In this document: piece by piece, positions 34,272-42,589 of the stretch
Layout of the letters: every line of letters starts with the position of its first letter
Position numbering within the stretch: the first letter of the stretch is position 1
Origin: JBGSPQ01 sp041738505
GTDB taxonomy: Bacteria > Patescibacteriota > Gracilibacteria > UBA1369
Assembly (NCBI GenBank): GCA_041738505.1
Contig: JBGSPQ010000023.1
Location: forward strand, 1-64,000
Reading direction: 5' to 3'
Length of the DNA stretch: 64,000 nt
Program-made: the position numbers and the translations under genes
The notes under the pieces: generated by a model
Told to the model about the DNA's origin: nothing
The model's database searches: none
Seen by the model: only the letters and a program-made list of their open reading frames with translations

Positions 34272-36524
34272 TTAAGCCGCCATGTCCAGTTTCTTTAAAT
34301 CCTTTTTTTCCAGGATTTCCTCCAACTTATCTTCATCAATTCCGATTTTGCGCCTTTCCGCCATATCCGCCACATTGCCCGCTATGTTTGCTTTCATTTG
34401 TTCCTCTATATAGTCGGCCTGTCTTTGACCTTCGGCGCCGCTCAATTTTTGTCCGCTGGAGTTTTTGAACTGAATAAATTTTGCCGCGGTCTGTTCGGAC
34501 GACTTGATTATGTCCGATACAATCGGACGCCTCATTCCGGACAAAACCTCACTGCTTACGGTGTCTTTGTCGGTGTTGATTGTCAGGATTTCTTCGGCTT
34601 TGCCTTCTTTGTTCAATACCGAGGAGCCTTCGGTATATTTTTCAAGCGCTTCGGCAACCTCCCAGTCCTCCGAGTCTTTTTGGCGTTTGGCCGCCACAAT
34701 GGTGCCGTGTTGGGCTTCGCTGGATTTGGTCTCGTCGGCGGCGACGCTTAGTACGGTAAAATATTCGCGTTGTTTGTTTACGTCCTGTTGGCGCAGGGCT
34801 TCGGCCATCAGCGCGCTTTCCGCATCTTTGCCGGTTGTGTCTTTTTCTTTGCTTTGTCCCGTCTTTGATTTCACCTCTTTAATTCGGCTTTGCGCGATAA
34901 TGTCATCTGGATCCATATCCAGTATTTCTTTGTAATAATCCAGGGCGTCTTCGAATTCCCCGTCACGTTCGGCGGTGGTTGCCCGATTGGTTAAATCCTG
35001 AATTCTTTTTTTGCTGATTTTTTCGGCGCTTTCAATATCCTTTTTTTCCGCTTTTTCCGGTTTTTTGTTTTTATCCGCGCTTTCAATTTTTTCTTCCAGT
35101 CGCGTTACCATTTCCAGTTTACGGTGAAAACCGGCTTCAAAAAACGCTTCGTTTCCTTTTTGCAGATTTTCCGGCAGAGCCGTAAATCTTTCAAATAGGG
35201 CGGTATAGGGGGCGAGCAGGGCTTCGAATCCGTCCACGGTTTCTCTTTTGTAATCCATGGATTCTTTCGCCCATTTTTTTAGTGATTTTTCCCGCGTGAT
35301 TTTTGCGATGTGCTTTTTTTCCACGGCTTTATCCAGCATCTTTTTGTAATTTTCGGTGAGGCGTTTTTCTTCTGTGGTTGTTTCGACGCTTTCTTTAGCC
35401 ACCTTTTTGAGTCCGGGAATCAGTTCCTCTTTTTTCTTTTTGTAATCCGATTTGTAAAAATCAAGACGCAGTTTTTCCAGTTTGGCGGGTTTTTCGTTTT
35501 TGCCCAGTTTTTTGAGCAGATCTTCAAATTCGTCGGAGAGTTTTTGTTCCAGCTTAAATTGTGAGTCCAGCTTTGCGAGCGCACCAACTTTGTCTTTTAA
35601 ATCACATTCTTTAAAGTAGGCATAGGCTTGGTCTTTGCCGTCTTCCGAAATATGTTTGTTAAGAGGGTGGCTGCGCTGAAGGTTACGGTAGTCGTTGGTT
35701 AATTCGTTTTCAACATTTTCAGCGGCGTTTCTTTTTTCGTCCAGAGGAAGTGTGTTGAAGCCGGGCGCCAGACTTTTGTATTTATCCGGCAGGGCGTTGT
35801 AGCCGGCGGTCAGCTCTTTTCTCTCCTTTAGTTCGGAGCGAATGCCGTTGACGATTTTGGCCTGGTCGTGGCGAGTGCTGTCGTTTAATTGTTCGGTGAG
35901 TTCTTTTTTTTCATCCTCGGAAAACGCTTCGGAATTATCGGCAAAGATTTTTTCGGCTTCGCGGATATGGGCTTTGCTTTTTTCCATTTCGCCGACAAGG
36001 TTTTTAACTTCGCTGCGGCGCAGGGTGTGCAGGTAATCGTTATTGTCGGGCATCAGCTCTTTGGCCCGGCGGAGCATTTCCATCCTTTCTTCAATGTCGT
36101 TTTCCAGCGCGCTCAGCCATTCCCGTTTGCCGGCGGCGTCCAGTTTCATAAAGTCCTCTATGTATTCATCGGCGGCATCCAATCCGCGTTTTGTATCAAT
36201 TCCAAAAGCGTCCCGGTTTTTGTTGATGATGCCGGTGTACGATTCTATCATTCCTCTTATTTCCTGTCGGTCTTTGTCCACCTGAAGTTTGTATTGTCTT
36301 ATCGCCGACAGATTTGTGTCGTCAACCTCGTTGGCGAGTGCTTCAAAATAGTACTGTTTTTCGCCATCGTTGAATTCTGTTGCCTGTCTGATGGATCGGG
36401 CAAGGGCGCTTCTTTCGCTGTTGATTTCACGCACGTCGTAGGAGTCCAGTTTTTTTTGATCAACGGCTCTTGCCTGATTTTCCGAGACGTCAAATTTATC
36501 AAAGTTGTCTATTTTGTTGGCCAT
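34272..36524 (-). CDS. Large charged coiled-coil protein with TPR unit
   Basis: 750 residues, highly charged and almost entirely helical. Numerous long heptad stretches (for example about 110-220 and 380-440). One clear TPR-like unit lies near residue 515-545 (RATTAERDGEFEDALDYYKEILDMDPDD). No signal peptide, membrane helix or catalytic motif, so predicted cytoplasmic and structural or scaffold-like. Not recognised. The ribonucleotide reductase gene ends 11 bases upstream on the same strand, so co-transcription is likely though a functional link is not evident. Confidence 0.65.
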   Translation of the reverse strand: MANKIDNFDKFDVSENQARAVDQKKLDSYDVREINSERSALARSIRQATEFNDGEKQYYFEALANEVDDTNLSAIRQYKLQVDKDRQEIRGMIESYTGIINKNRDAFGIDTKRGLDAADEYIEDFMKLDAAGKREWLSALENDIEERMEMLRRAKELMPDNNDYLHTLRRSEVKNLVGEMEKSKAHIREAEKIFADNSEAFSEDEKKELTEQLNDSTRHDQAKIVNGIRSELKERKELTAGYNALPDKYKSLAPGFNTLPLDEKRNAAENVENELTNDYRNLQRSHPLNKHISEDGKDQAYAYFKECDLKDKVGALAKLDSQFKLEQKLSDEFEDLLKKLGKNEKPAKLEKLRLDFYKSDYKKKKEELIPGLKKVAKESVETTTEEKRLTENYKKMLDKAVEKKHIAKITREKSLKKWAKESMDYKRETVDGFEALLAPYTALFERFTALPENLQKGNEAFFEAGFHRKLEMVTRLEEKIESADKNKKPEKAEKKDIESAEKISKKRIQDLTNRATTAERDGEFEDALDYYKEILDMDPDDIIAQSRIKEVKSKTGQSKEKDTTGKDAESALMAEALRQQDVNKQREYFTVLSVAADETKSSEAQHGTIVAAKRQKDSEDWEVAEALEKYTEGSSVLNKEGKAEEILTINTDKDTVSSEVLSGMRRPIVSDIIKSSEQTAAKFIQFKNSSGQKLSGAEGQRQADYIEEQMKANIAGNVADMAERRKIGIDEDKLEEILEKKDLKKLDMAA

Positions 36525-36535
36525 GATGATTTGGT

Positions 36536-38716
36536 TTATTCAATTTGGGCGATCATTACCGGTGGCGGTATTACTTCTTCTGTGTTTCTGCGCGGACGGG
36601 CCTCGCGGTAAAATGATTCGCTGTTAAAGGGAAGAGATACCTGGGTGTCTTCATAGGTATCTTCCGGGATTGAGTTTTCAATTTCTTTCCTGTCCAGATG
36701 GGAAAATACCTGTTTTTTTCTGCTCTTGTCGCGGTAAACGGTGATTCCTTTGCATCCAAGTTTGTAAGCAAGTATAAAGGCTTCCTTTACGTCTTCGGCC
36801 GAGGCGTAGGATGGGTAGTTTACTGTTTTGGATACGGCGCTATCGGTATGTTTTTGGAAAGCGGCCTGCATACGGACGTGCCATTCGGCTCTGATGTCCT
36901 GGGCCACAACAAAAATTCTTCTTAGAGAATCGGGCATGCCGTCCAGTTTGCGGATTGATCCTTCTTTGGAAATTGTGCGCATCAGGTCGCGGCTGTAGAT
37001 GTTCATTTCCACGGCCTTTTGTTCAAAATATTTGTTGACGTACAGAAATTCCCCGCCGTCAAGAACCCGTTTGTTGTAAACAAGCGCGAAAAGCGGTTCT
37101 ATCCCCGGCGATGTTTCGGCAATCATGCTGATTGAACCGGTGGGCGCGATGGTGGTGACGGTGGCGTTTCGCATTCTTTCATAACCTTTCTGTGGAAAGA
37201 AACTGGCGTTGAAGTTGGGAAATGATCCGCGCGTTTTTGCCAATTCCCGCGATGCTTTGTGGCTTTCTTCGTTAATAAAATTCATCACTTTTTCGGCGGC
37301 CAGAATTCCGTCGTCGGTGTTGTAGGGGATTTCCAGCTGAAAAAGCATGTCGGCGAATCCCATAATCCCCAGTCCGATTTTTCTGTTCTGCATGACAGCC
37401 TCTTTTACTTCGGGCAGTTTGTAGTCACTCATGTCTACCGTGTTGTCCAGAAAGTGTACGGCAAGATGTATGGTTTGTTTAAGTTTTTCCCAGTCGATTT
37501 CTTTGTCTTTCACGAATCTGGCCAGATTTATTGACCCCAGATTGCAGGCTTCGTAGGCCAGCAGAGGCTGTTCGCCGCAGGGGTTGGTGGCAATAATCTC
37601 GCCCAGGTCGGGGGTGGGATTTGATTCTTTGATTTTGTCCAGAAAAATTATTCCCGGTTCGCCGTTGCTCCAGGCCTTGGTCACTATCAGTTCAAGTACA
37701 CTGCGGGCGTGCAGGCTGTTCACTTTTTCACCGGTGTGCGGGTCAATCAGGTCGTACATGCCGTCGTTTTCCACGGCCTCCATGAATTTGTCTGTAACGC
37801 CAACGGAAATGTTAAAGTTGTTCAGTTCGTTTTCGTTTTCCTTACAGCTGATGAATTCCAGAATATCGGGGTGTGTCACATTTAAAATGCCCATGTTGGC
37901 GCCGCGCCTTTTAGCGCTGTGTTTGATTGTTTCCGTGGCGGTGTCAAAAACTCGGATAAAGGGGATCGGTCCGGCCGAGGGATTTTGCGAGGCGTAGGAA
38001 ACGTCTCCGCGCGGTCTGATTTTGGAAAAGTTAAAACCGGTTCCTCCGCCGGTCTGGTGTATCACTGCGGCTTTTTTTAGAGCGTCAAAAATACTTTCAA
38101 TATCGTCTTCAATGGGCAGTACAAAGCATGATCCCAATTGCTGGATTTTGGTGCCCGCGTTCATCAAAGTGGGGGAGTTGGGCAGGAATTCCAGACGGTA
38201 CATCATGTCGTAAAATTTTTCTTCCGTTTCTTTGGCGTTGAAATCGCCATAGTTAAGGTCGGCTTTGGCAATGTTGTGCGCCACTCTTTCAAAAAGCTGT
38301 TCGGGGGTTTCCGTTACAACGCCCTTTTCGTCTTTGCGCAGGTAGCGCTGTTGCATAACTTTCAGGGCGCTCAAGGAAAATTCGGTTTCTTTTTCGCCCA
38401 GGATTTCGGCTTTTTTGTCTCTGATGTCGCGTTGTTTTTCTCTATAGAGGATGTAGGCTTTCGCCGTTTTGGCGTGGCCGTTTTCAATCAGGATTTTTTC
38501 CACCAGATCCTGAATCTGCTCAACGGTTGGTACGTCGCTTTGGTCTTTAAAAAAGACTTCCAACACGGTTGCCACCTGGTTGGCTATTTTTACGGAGAGT
38601 TCTTTGTCGGTTCCTCCCACGCTCTGCGCGGCTTTCCAGATAGCCTGGGCTATCTTGTCCCGGTCAAAGGGGACAATGCGTCCGTCGCGCTTCTTGATCT
38701 GCTTAATGGGGGGCAT
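36536..38716 (-). CDS. nrdJ: Adenosylcobalamin-dependent (class II) ribonucleotide reductase
   Basis: 726 residues. Reduces ribonucleotides to deoxyribonucleotides. An N-terminal ATP-cone is present (IKKRDGRIVPFDRDKIAQAIWKA, residues about 5-90). The catalytic barrel has LGSCFVLPIEDD (active-site Cys), HQTGGGTGFNFSKIRPRG, the radical-site NPCGEQPL followed by YEACNLGSINLARF, and GSISMIAETSPGIEPLFAL. This pattern is that of B12-dependent NrdJ. After GCKGITVYRDKSRKKQV the protein has only about 60 more residues without any Cys, so the usual C-terminal redox-shuttle cysteines are not seen. No cobalamin riboswitch is visible in the 104-base upstream gap. A cobalt-type transporter gene lies at 44994. 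Confidence 0.9.
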   Translation of the reverse strand: MPPIKQIKKRDGRIVPFDRDKIAQAIWKAAQSVGGTDKELSVKIANQVATVLEVFFKDQSDVPTVEQIQDLVEKILIENGHAKTAKAYILYREKQRDIRDKKAEILGEKETEFSLSALKVMQQRYLRKDEKGVVTETPEQLFERVAHNIAKADLNYGDFNAKETEEKFYDMMYRLEFLPNSPTLMNAGTKIQQLGSCFVLPIEDDIESIFDALKKAAVIHQTGGGTGFNFSKIRPRGDVSYASQNPSAGPIPFIRVFDTATETIKHSAKRRGANMGILNVTHPDILEFISCKENENELNNFNISVGVTDKFMEAVENDGMYDLIDPHTGEKVNSLHARSVLELIVTKAWSNGEPGIIFLDKIKESNPTPDLGEIIATNPCGEQPLLAYEACNLGSINLARFVKDKEIDWEKLKQTIHLAVHFLDNTVDMSDYKLPEVKEAVMQNRKIGLGIMGFADMLFQLEIPYNTDDGILAAEKVMNFINEESHKASRELAKTRGSFPNFNASFFPQKGYERMRNATVTTIAPTGSISMIAETSPGIEPLFALVYNKRVLDGGEFLYVNKYFEQKAVEMNIYSRDLMRTISKEGSIRKLDGMPDSLRRIFVVAQDIRAEWHVRMQAAFQKHTDSAVSKTVNYPSYASAEDVKEAFILAYKLGCKGITVYRDKSRKKQVFSHLDRKEIENSIPEDTYEDTQVSLPFNSESFYREARPRRNTEEVIPPPVMIAQIE

Positions 38717-38820
38717 CGGCGTGTAAAAATACTATTAGTGGTGACAGTTGTGTACAGTAGCAAAATGTGGTCTTGGTTTAAAGATTTTTTTTTGGAATAC
38801 GGGTTGACTATAAGAGCTTA

Positions 38821-39786
38821 TTAATCGCTTGTAATAGACCAATATGTTTTTTTCCGCAGTCTGCCTTTTAAAGTGAATCCGGAAGCTTTTTTGTGGCCGC
38901 CCCCTCCAAAGGTTCCGGCGATTTCCGAAACGTTCACATCGTCTCTTCTGGTGCGCAGTGAACCGCGCACATTGCCGTCGGGGTCGTGGCTTAGGATTGT
39001 GGCGAATTGGACGCCTTTTACAGAGCTCAAGTAATCTATGATGCCGCTTAAGTCACTGCAGGTGGCGTTGCAGTCGCGGAAGTCGTTTTCCATGATGCCG
39101 GTAACGATGACGTTGTTTTCGGTGATGCGGACGTTGCTTAGCGCCTTGCCCCAGATTTTCAGCTGTTCCACCGTGCGGTTTTTAAAAAGTTTTTGCACTA
39201 TCAGTTTGTGATTGGCGCCTTTTGCCAGGAGATCGGCCGCCGCCTTCAACACTTCGGCGTCGGTGGACGAGTGCATGAAACTTCCGGTGTCGAAATACAG
39301 CCCGAATAACAGGCAGGTGGCGAGGTAGGGTGTGACCGCGACCCCCCATTTTTGGAAAAGCGCGTAGAGAATCAGTACCGTGGCGGCGGCCTTGTCATCC
39401 ACCAGATTAATAGTTCCGTACCCGCTGTTGGAGGGGTGGTGATCAATGTTTATCCAGGGTGTTTGCATTTTCGTCATCTCCGGATATTTCAGCGGGAACC
39501 CCGCCTGGTCGGGTGAACCGCAGTCCAGACTGATAAACAAATCATAATCGGCGGGATTGATATCATTTACAAATTTATTTAATTCCGTAAAAAATTTGTA
39601 ATTGTCGGGAATCAAATCAATACAGGCGGAAGTGATGTTCACTCCGGCCCGTTTAAAAACGTGCCGCAAAGCCAGATTACTGCCAAGGCAGTCGGGGTCG
39701 GAGTTGCGGTGTGAAATTATCAGGATATTTTTGGAGTTGAAAATCGTTTCAAAAATTTTGTTCGAAATGGCGGAATCAATCTCCAT
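38821..39786 (-). CDS. DHH/DHHA1 phosphoesterase (NrnA-like)
   Basis: 321 residues. DHH domain with ILIISHRNSDPDCLGS, DLFISLDCGS, the signature INIDHHPSN and GLYFDTGSF, then a C-terminal DHHA1 domain ending GTFGGGGHKKASGF. Family members are NrnA-type nano-RNases, pAp phosphatases or cyclic-dinucleotide phosphodiesterases using Mn2+; the exact substrate is not clear. I use ATG 39786 (MEIDSAISNK). An extension to 39867 would cross a hairpin with a T-run (39793-39833) and adds non-conserved sequence. Confidence 0.82.
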   Translation of the reverse strand: MEIDSAISNKIFETIFNSKNILIISHRNSDPDCLGSNLALRHVFKRAGVNITSACIDLIPDNYKFFTELNKFVNDINPADYDLFISLDCGSPDQAGFPLKYPEMTKMQTPWINIDHHPSNSGYGTINLVDDKAAATVLILYALFQKWGVAVTPYLATCLLFGLYFDTGSFMHSSTDAEVLKAAADLLAKGANHKLIVQKLFKNRTVEQLKIWGKALSNVRITENNVIVTGIMENDFRDCNATCSDLSGIIDYLSSVKGVQFATILSHDPDGNVRGSLRTRRDDVNVSEIAGTFGGGGHKKASGFTLKGRLRKKTYWSITSD

Positions 39787-39792
39787 AAATTC

Positions 39793-39833
39793 CAAAAAAA
39801 AATACTGGAGGCCAAAATATCCCAGTATTTTTT
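39793..39833. terminator. Hairpin with A/T flanks upstream of DHH gene
   Basis: AATACTGG (39801-39808) pairs with CCAGTATT (39822-39829), flanked by A7 on the left and T-run on the right. On the minus strand the T-run ends about eight bases before the DHH start codon, the geometry of an attenuator or of a second terminator after the ferredoxin operon. Confidence 0.6.
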
Positions 39834-39870
39834 GTCGCGCAAACAAATCAAAATTTACCGCTTGCAAAGA

Positions 39871-39907
39871 AAGCGGCCCTGTTTCTTTATCGGAAACGGG
39901 ACCGCTT
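39871..39907 (-). terminator. Intrinsic terminator of SOD-ferredoxin operon
   Basis: On the minus strand: AAGCGGTCCCGTTTC, 7-base loop, GAAACAGGGCCGCTT, then TCTTTG. A long stem with one mismatch, 32 bases after the ferredoxin stop. Confidence 0.85.
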
Positions 39908-39938
39908 GATTGTGTATTTAAACCTGTCGCGGGGGTGT

Positions 39939-40199
39939 TTATGCGGCGAGCGGAAAGATCTGATTATCGTCGTCGTCGTACAGATAAATGGCCTGTACGG
40001 GGCATGATTCGGCACCCATTTTTAATGTGGCTTCGTCGGCGGCTTCGGACTTGATCAAGAACTTGTCTCCTTCTCCGCCGTTTTTGGCGCTGTCCAGTAC
40101 AACGGCTTTTCCTTCGCCGTCCAGTTCAAAAACGTTTGGAGCAACGGCCACGCAGGGTGCCGCGCCGATGCATTTGTCTCTATCAACCCATACTTTCAT
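39939..40199 (-). CDS. Small ferredoxin, probably [3Fe-4S]
   Basis: 86 residues. Only three cysteines fit a cluster: C10 and C16 in CIGAAPC and C66 in ESCPVQAI. The position that is Cys or Asp in [4Fe-4S] ferredoxins is Ala here, and the adjacent CP motif is AP, so a [3Fe-4S] cluster is likely. Middle region NVFELDGEGKAVV is typical of this single-cluster family. An electron carrier in the cytoplasm; partner enzyme not identified. Last gene of a three-gene operon with the BCAM0308-like protein (27 bases upstream) and SOD, which suggests a role in oxidative stress. Confidence 0.85.
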   Translation of the reverse strand: MKVWVDRDKCIGAAPCVAVAPNVFELDGEGKAVVLDSAKNGGEGDKFLIKSEAADEATLKMGAESCPVQAIYLYDDDDNQIFPLAA

Positions 40200-40226
40200 A
40201 TTATTTTTGGTTAAATTTAAAAGTTA

Positions 40227-40748
40227 TTATTCAACATCTTTGTGCCATTTTACTTCGGCGGGCTTGTCGTCGTCGGACCAGGTGATTTCCAGTTTTCCGC
40301 CTTTAAAAGCCGATTCTATTTTTCTGCCCAGAGTGACAGCCAGTTTATTTTTTACGGTATAAACAATGATGCCGTTGTCGTTTTCCTCTATGTTGGCCAC
40401 TGTGTTCATGGCGTCGCGCTCTTCGGCTAGTTCCTCCGAATTTTTGATGGCGTGCATGATTTCATCCTTGTGCTTGAGTGCAAAAGTTCCGGTGATGTGC
40501 AGAACTCCGTCGCAGATGCCGGATTCCCTCATTTCCGTTACCGGTGCGGGGCCGATTTTGGCAGAACCGGCGTTTTTGGGATCCATTTCATCAATGGGTT
40601 TCCAGTGTTTGTCTTCGTAGACCAGATCGCTCTTGGGGTCCACTACGGTTTCATTCATGTGTTTTTTGCCCTTGTCGAAGGGATATCTTTTATCGCCCGT
40701 GTTTTGATTGGGATCGTGCCAGGCTTGATTTTTTGGCAGCTTTTTCAT
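40227..40748 (-). CDS. BCAM0308-like protein
   Basis: 173 residues. Residues about 70-172 (GICDGVLHITGTFALKHKDEI ... IEENDNGIIVYTVKNKLAVTLGRKIESAF ... AEVKWH) resemble, from memory, proteins annotated BCAM0308 in proteobacteria, which normally carry a zinc-binding CxxC pair before this part. Here that pair is replaced by a hydrophilic N-terminus without the Cys motif. No enzymatic motif. Soluble, predicted cytoplasmic. It starts five bases after the SOD stop and precedes the ferredoxin gene, so it is co-expressed with them. Function unknown. Confidence 0.6.
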   Translation of the reverse strand: MKKLPKNQAWHDPNQNTGDKRYPFDKGKKHMNETVVDPKSDLVYEDKHWKPIDEMDPKNAGSAKIGPAPVTEMRESGICDGVLHITGTFALKHKDEIMHAIKNSEELAEERDAMNTVANIEENDNGIIVYTVKNKLAVTLGRKIESAFKGGKLEITWSDDDKPAEVKWHKDVE

Positions 40749-40753
40749 GTTGG

Positions 40754-41344
40754 TTATTTTTTAATGGATTTAAATATTTCGTTCACGCTTTTCCAGTTCA
40801 GGTTGGCAAAAAAGTCTTCTATGTAGGTTTTTCGGTCACTGCCGTAGTCAATAAAGTAGGCGTGTTCGTAGGTGTCAAGTACCAGTATCGGCATCGCGCC
40901 CCAGATTCCGGCCTGATTGTGGGCGTCGCAGACGTAGTTGTGCAGTTTTTCGGTGTTATGGTCGTAGGCAAGAACCACCCATCCCCGTGCCACCATGCCG
41001 GCGGCTTTAAAGTCCTCCAGCCATTTTTCGTACGATCCGAAACTTTGAGCCAGTGCATTTTTAAGTTCCTCTCCGGGTTCGCCGCCTTCGCCGCCCAGCG
41101 CGTTAAAGTAATACTCGTGAAGCACAACTCCGTTGGCCGCGAATGATTCTTCGCGCTTAAGTTCGCCGTATTCGCTGTACGTGGCGTTGGCAGTTGATCT
41201 GTCCGCTTTGGCCAGCTTTTCTTCTATCTCGTTTCGCTTGTTAACATAGCCCGCGTAAAGCTTGTCGTGGTGGATTTCCAGGGTTTTTTCGCTGATACCC
41301 TTTAACGCTTTGCTGAAGGGCATCGGTTTTGCTTCATACGTCAT
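40754..41344 (-). CDS. Fe/Mn superoxide dismutase
   Basis: 196 residues. Converts superoxide to hydrogen peroxide and oxygen. Metal ligands are H25 (EIHHDK), H76 (VLHEYYFNAL) and the Asp and His of LDTYEHAYFIDYG. The KHH of classical enzymes, which carries second-shell residues, reads KLY here, as in a divergent subgroup; Tyr of AGYV is kept. I do not assign Fe or Mn. No signal peptide, so cytoplasmic. First gene of the operon with the BCAM0308-like protein and ferredoxin. No Shine-Dalgarno before ATG 41344. Confidence 0.9.
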   Translation of the reverse strand: MTYEAKPMPFSKALKGISEKTLEIHHDKLYAGYVNKRNEIEEKLAKADRSTANATYSEYGELKREESFAANGVVLHEYYFNALGGEGGEPGEELKNALAQSFGSYEKWLEDFKAAGMVARGWVVLAYDHNTEKLHNYVCDAHNQAGIWGAMPILVLDTYEHAYFIDYGSDRKTYIEDFFANLNWKSVNEIFKSIKK

Positions 41345-41435
41345 GAATGTTTCTTGTTATTGATTATCCGTCGCTCCTAAGGTTACGGAAAATCGCGCGT
41401 TTTGGCAAGGAGGGGGGAGGATTGATTTACCCAAA

Positions 41436-41867
41436 TCAATATGAAGTTGTATCCATTGAGAAATTATAATCTATATTGGCTTCGCAAGTGTAAATGTCAT
41501 AGCCACTGAATATCTGCGCACAAAAGTAATTTAACATTTCTTTCGCATCCCCCTTTACTTCGGCCACTGCGGTATTTGTTTGTGTTAAAGTGGCGTTTGT
41601 CGTATTGATTTTGTTTTGGAGTGCTGTATTTGCAGTTTCCAAAGCCAAAACTCTTTTTTCAAGATTTTGAATCATTCCAAGGTAGTCAACTTGTACTGTG
41701 GAAGTGGAATAAGTCGGTGAAGTGGTTGAAGTTGTCGTGGGGCTGAGCGTTTTAATTAACGCTCCCTGAAACAGCTGGCCGGAGCTTTGGGTAAGTACGA
41801 CTACCGCGCCAACGATCACCAGTCCGATGAGTCCGAATAGCAGATATTTGTTGTTTGTGTTTTTCAT
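41436..41867 (-). CDS. Small single-pass membrane protein, paralogue A
   Basis: 143 residues. N-terminus MKNTNNKYLLFGLIGLVIV forms one membrane helix, then QLFQGAL, a Ser/Thr-rich linker, a short coiled coil (LEKRVLALETANTALQNKINT, residues about 68-95) and a C-terminal part with two Cys. The first 36 residues are nearly identical to those of the two upstream genes, so this is one of three tandem duplicates. Most of the chain should lie outside the membrane. Function unknown; a role as a surface or pilin-like subunit is only speculation. Confidence 0.7.
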   Translation of the reverse strand: MKNTNNKYLLFGLIGLVIVGAVVVLTQSSGQLFQGALIKTLSPTTTSTTSPTYSTSTVQVDYLGMIQNLEKRVLALETANTALQNKINTTNATLTQTNTAVAEVKGDAKEMLNYFCAQIFSGYDIYTCEANIDYNFSMDTTSY

Positions 41868-41903
41868 GTTGTTTGAGAGTAGTGAATTATTTTTTATAAA
41901 TGT

Positions 41904-42299
41904 TTACAGTAGTTTGTTTGGTATGCCGCCGCCGATTAGTGTTTCGCATGATGTTTGAGTGAAATTTGGCCAAGCGGGCTGAGGAAGACTGTTGTTTAGC
42001 TCTATAAGTCCCTGGCAGGTTCCGGGCATAAATTGAACTTTGATTCCATCAATTAAAGTATTCACAGTGCTTTTTGTTGCGAGGGCTGTTTTTTCAACGC
42101 CTGCCACTTTTGCTTTTAATGCCTGCAAGTCTCTGTTAACGGAATCCAGTGTTACAGTTGTTGTTGTGTATGACGTTGTTGCCGGAAGTAGCGCCCCCTG
42201 AAAAAGCTGACCGGAATTTTGGGTAAGGACTACCACCGCACCGCCGACAATCAGTCCAACGAGTCCGAAGAGCAGATATTTGTTGTTTGTGTTTTTCAT
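41904..42299 (-). CDS. Small single-pass membrane protein, paralogue B
   Basis: 131 residues. Same N-terminal anchor as paralogue A (MKNTNNKYLLFGLVGLIVG) and QLFQGAL, then a Thr-rich linker, a helical segment (VNRDLQALKAKVAGVEKTALATKSTVNTLIDG) and a C-terminus with two Cys (GTCQGLIEL; TSCETLIGG). The Cys pair may form a disulphide outside the cell. Ten bases downstream of the short copy C and 36 bases upstream of copy A, so one transcript is likely. Confidence 0.7.
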   Translation of the reverse strand: MKNTNNKYLLFGLVGLIVGGAVVVLTQNSGQLFQGALLPATTSYTTTTVTLDSVNRDLQALKAKVAGVEKTALATKSTVNTLIDGIKVQFMPGTCQGLIELNNSLPQPAWPNFTQTSCETLIGGGIPNKLL

Positions 42300-42309
42300 T
42301 TTTTTTTAG

Positions 42310-42483
42310 TTAATCTATTAAAGCATTTAAAGTGTTTTTTGTGGCCACTGCTGTTTTTTTCACTGCTATTATCAAGTCCTTCTGAAACCGCTTTCCCGAT
42401 TTTTGGTAAAGCACCGCCACCGTTCCAACGACTGCAAGGCCGACGAGTCCGAAAAGCAGATAATTGTTGTTTGTTTTTTTCAT
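42310..42483 (-). CDS. Internally deleted 57-residue paralogue C
   Basis: 57 residues. N-terminus MKKTNNNYLLFGLVGLAVVG matches paralogues A and B; the next part, KKTAVATKNTLNALID, matches EKTALATKSTVNTLID of paralogue B, but about 37 residues between the two blocks are missing, and a stop follows directly. So this is a paralogue B-type gene with an internal deletion and a lost C-terminal domain. It is the first gene after the promoter at 42515-42542, so it may be a functional short form or a decaying copy. Confidence 0.6.
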   Translation of the reverse strand: MKKTNNNYLLFGLVGLAVVGTVAVLYQKSGKRFQKDLIIAVKKTAVATKNTLNALID

Positions 42484-42510
42484 TTTGAAATATGTAAAAA
42501 ATTAATATCT

Positions 42511-42542
42511 TGATATTATATCATATAATTAAAATATTGCAA
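42511..42542 (-). promoter_or_regulatory. Promoter with palindromic -10 region
   Basis: On the minus strand: TTGCAA (42537-42542), 16-base spacer, TATAAT (42515-42520). The -10 lies inside the 13-base palindrome TGATATTATATCA (42511-42523). Leader to ATG 42483 is about 25 bases. Drives the three small membrane-protein genes. Confidence 0.65.
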
Positions 42543-42589
42543 ATAAGGCCGTTTGCAAATGGAAGCGGGTGAGTTACGCGGTTTTTGGG

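Noticed and set aside
38717..38820. Cobalamin riboswitch upstream of the ribonucleotide reductase
   Set aside because: The gap is only 104 bases and shows no B12-box or typical long structured leader; the gap before cbiM is likewise too short.
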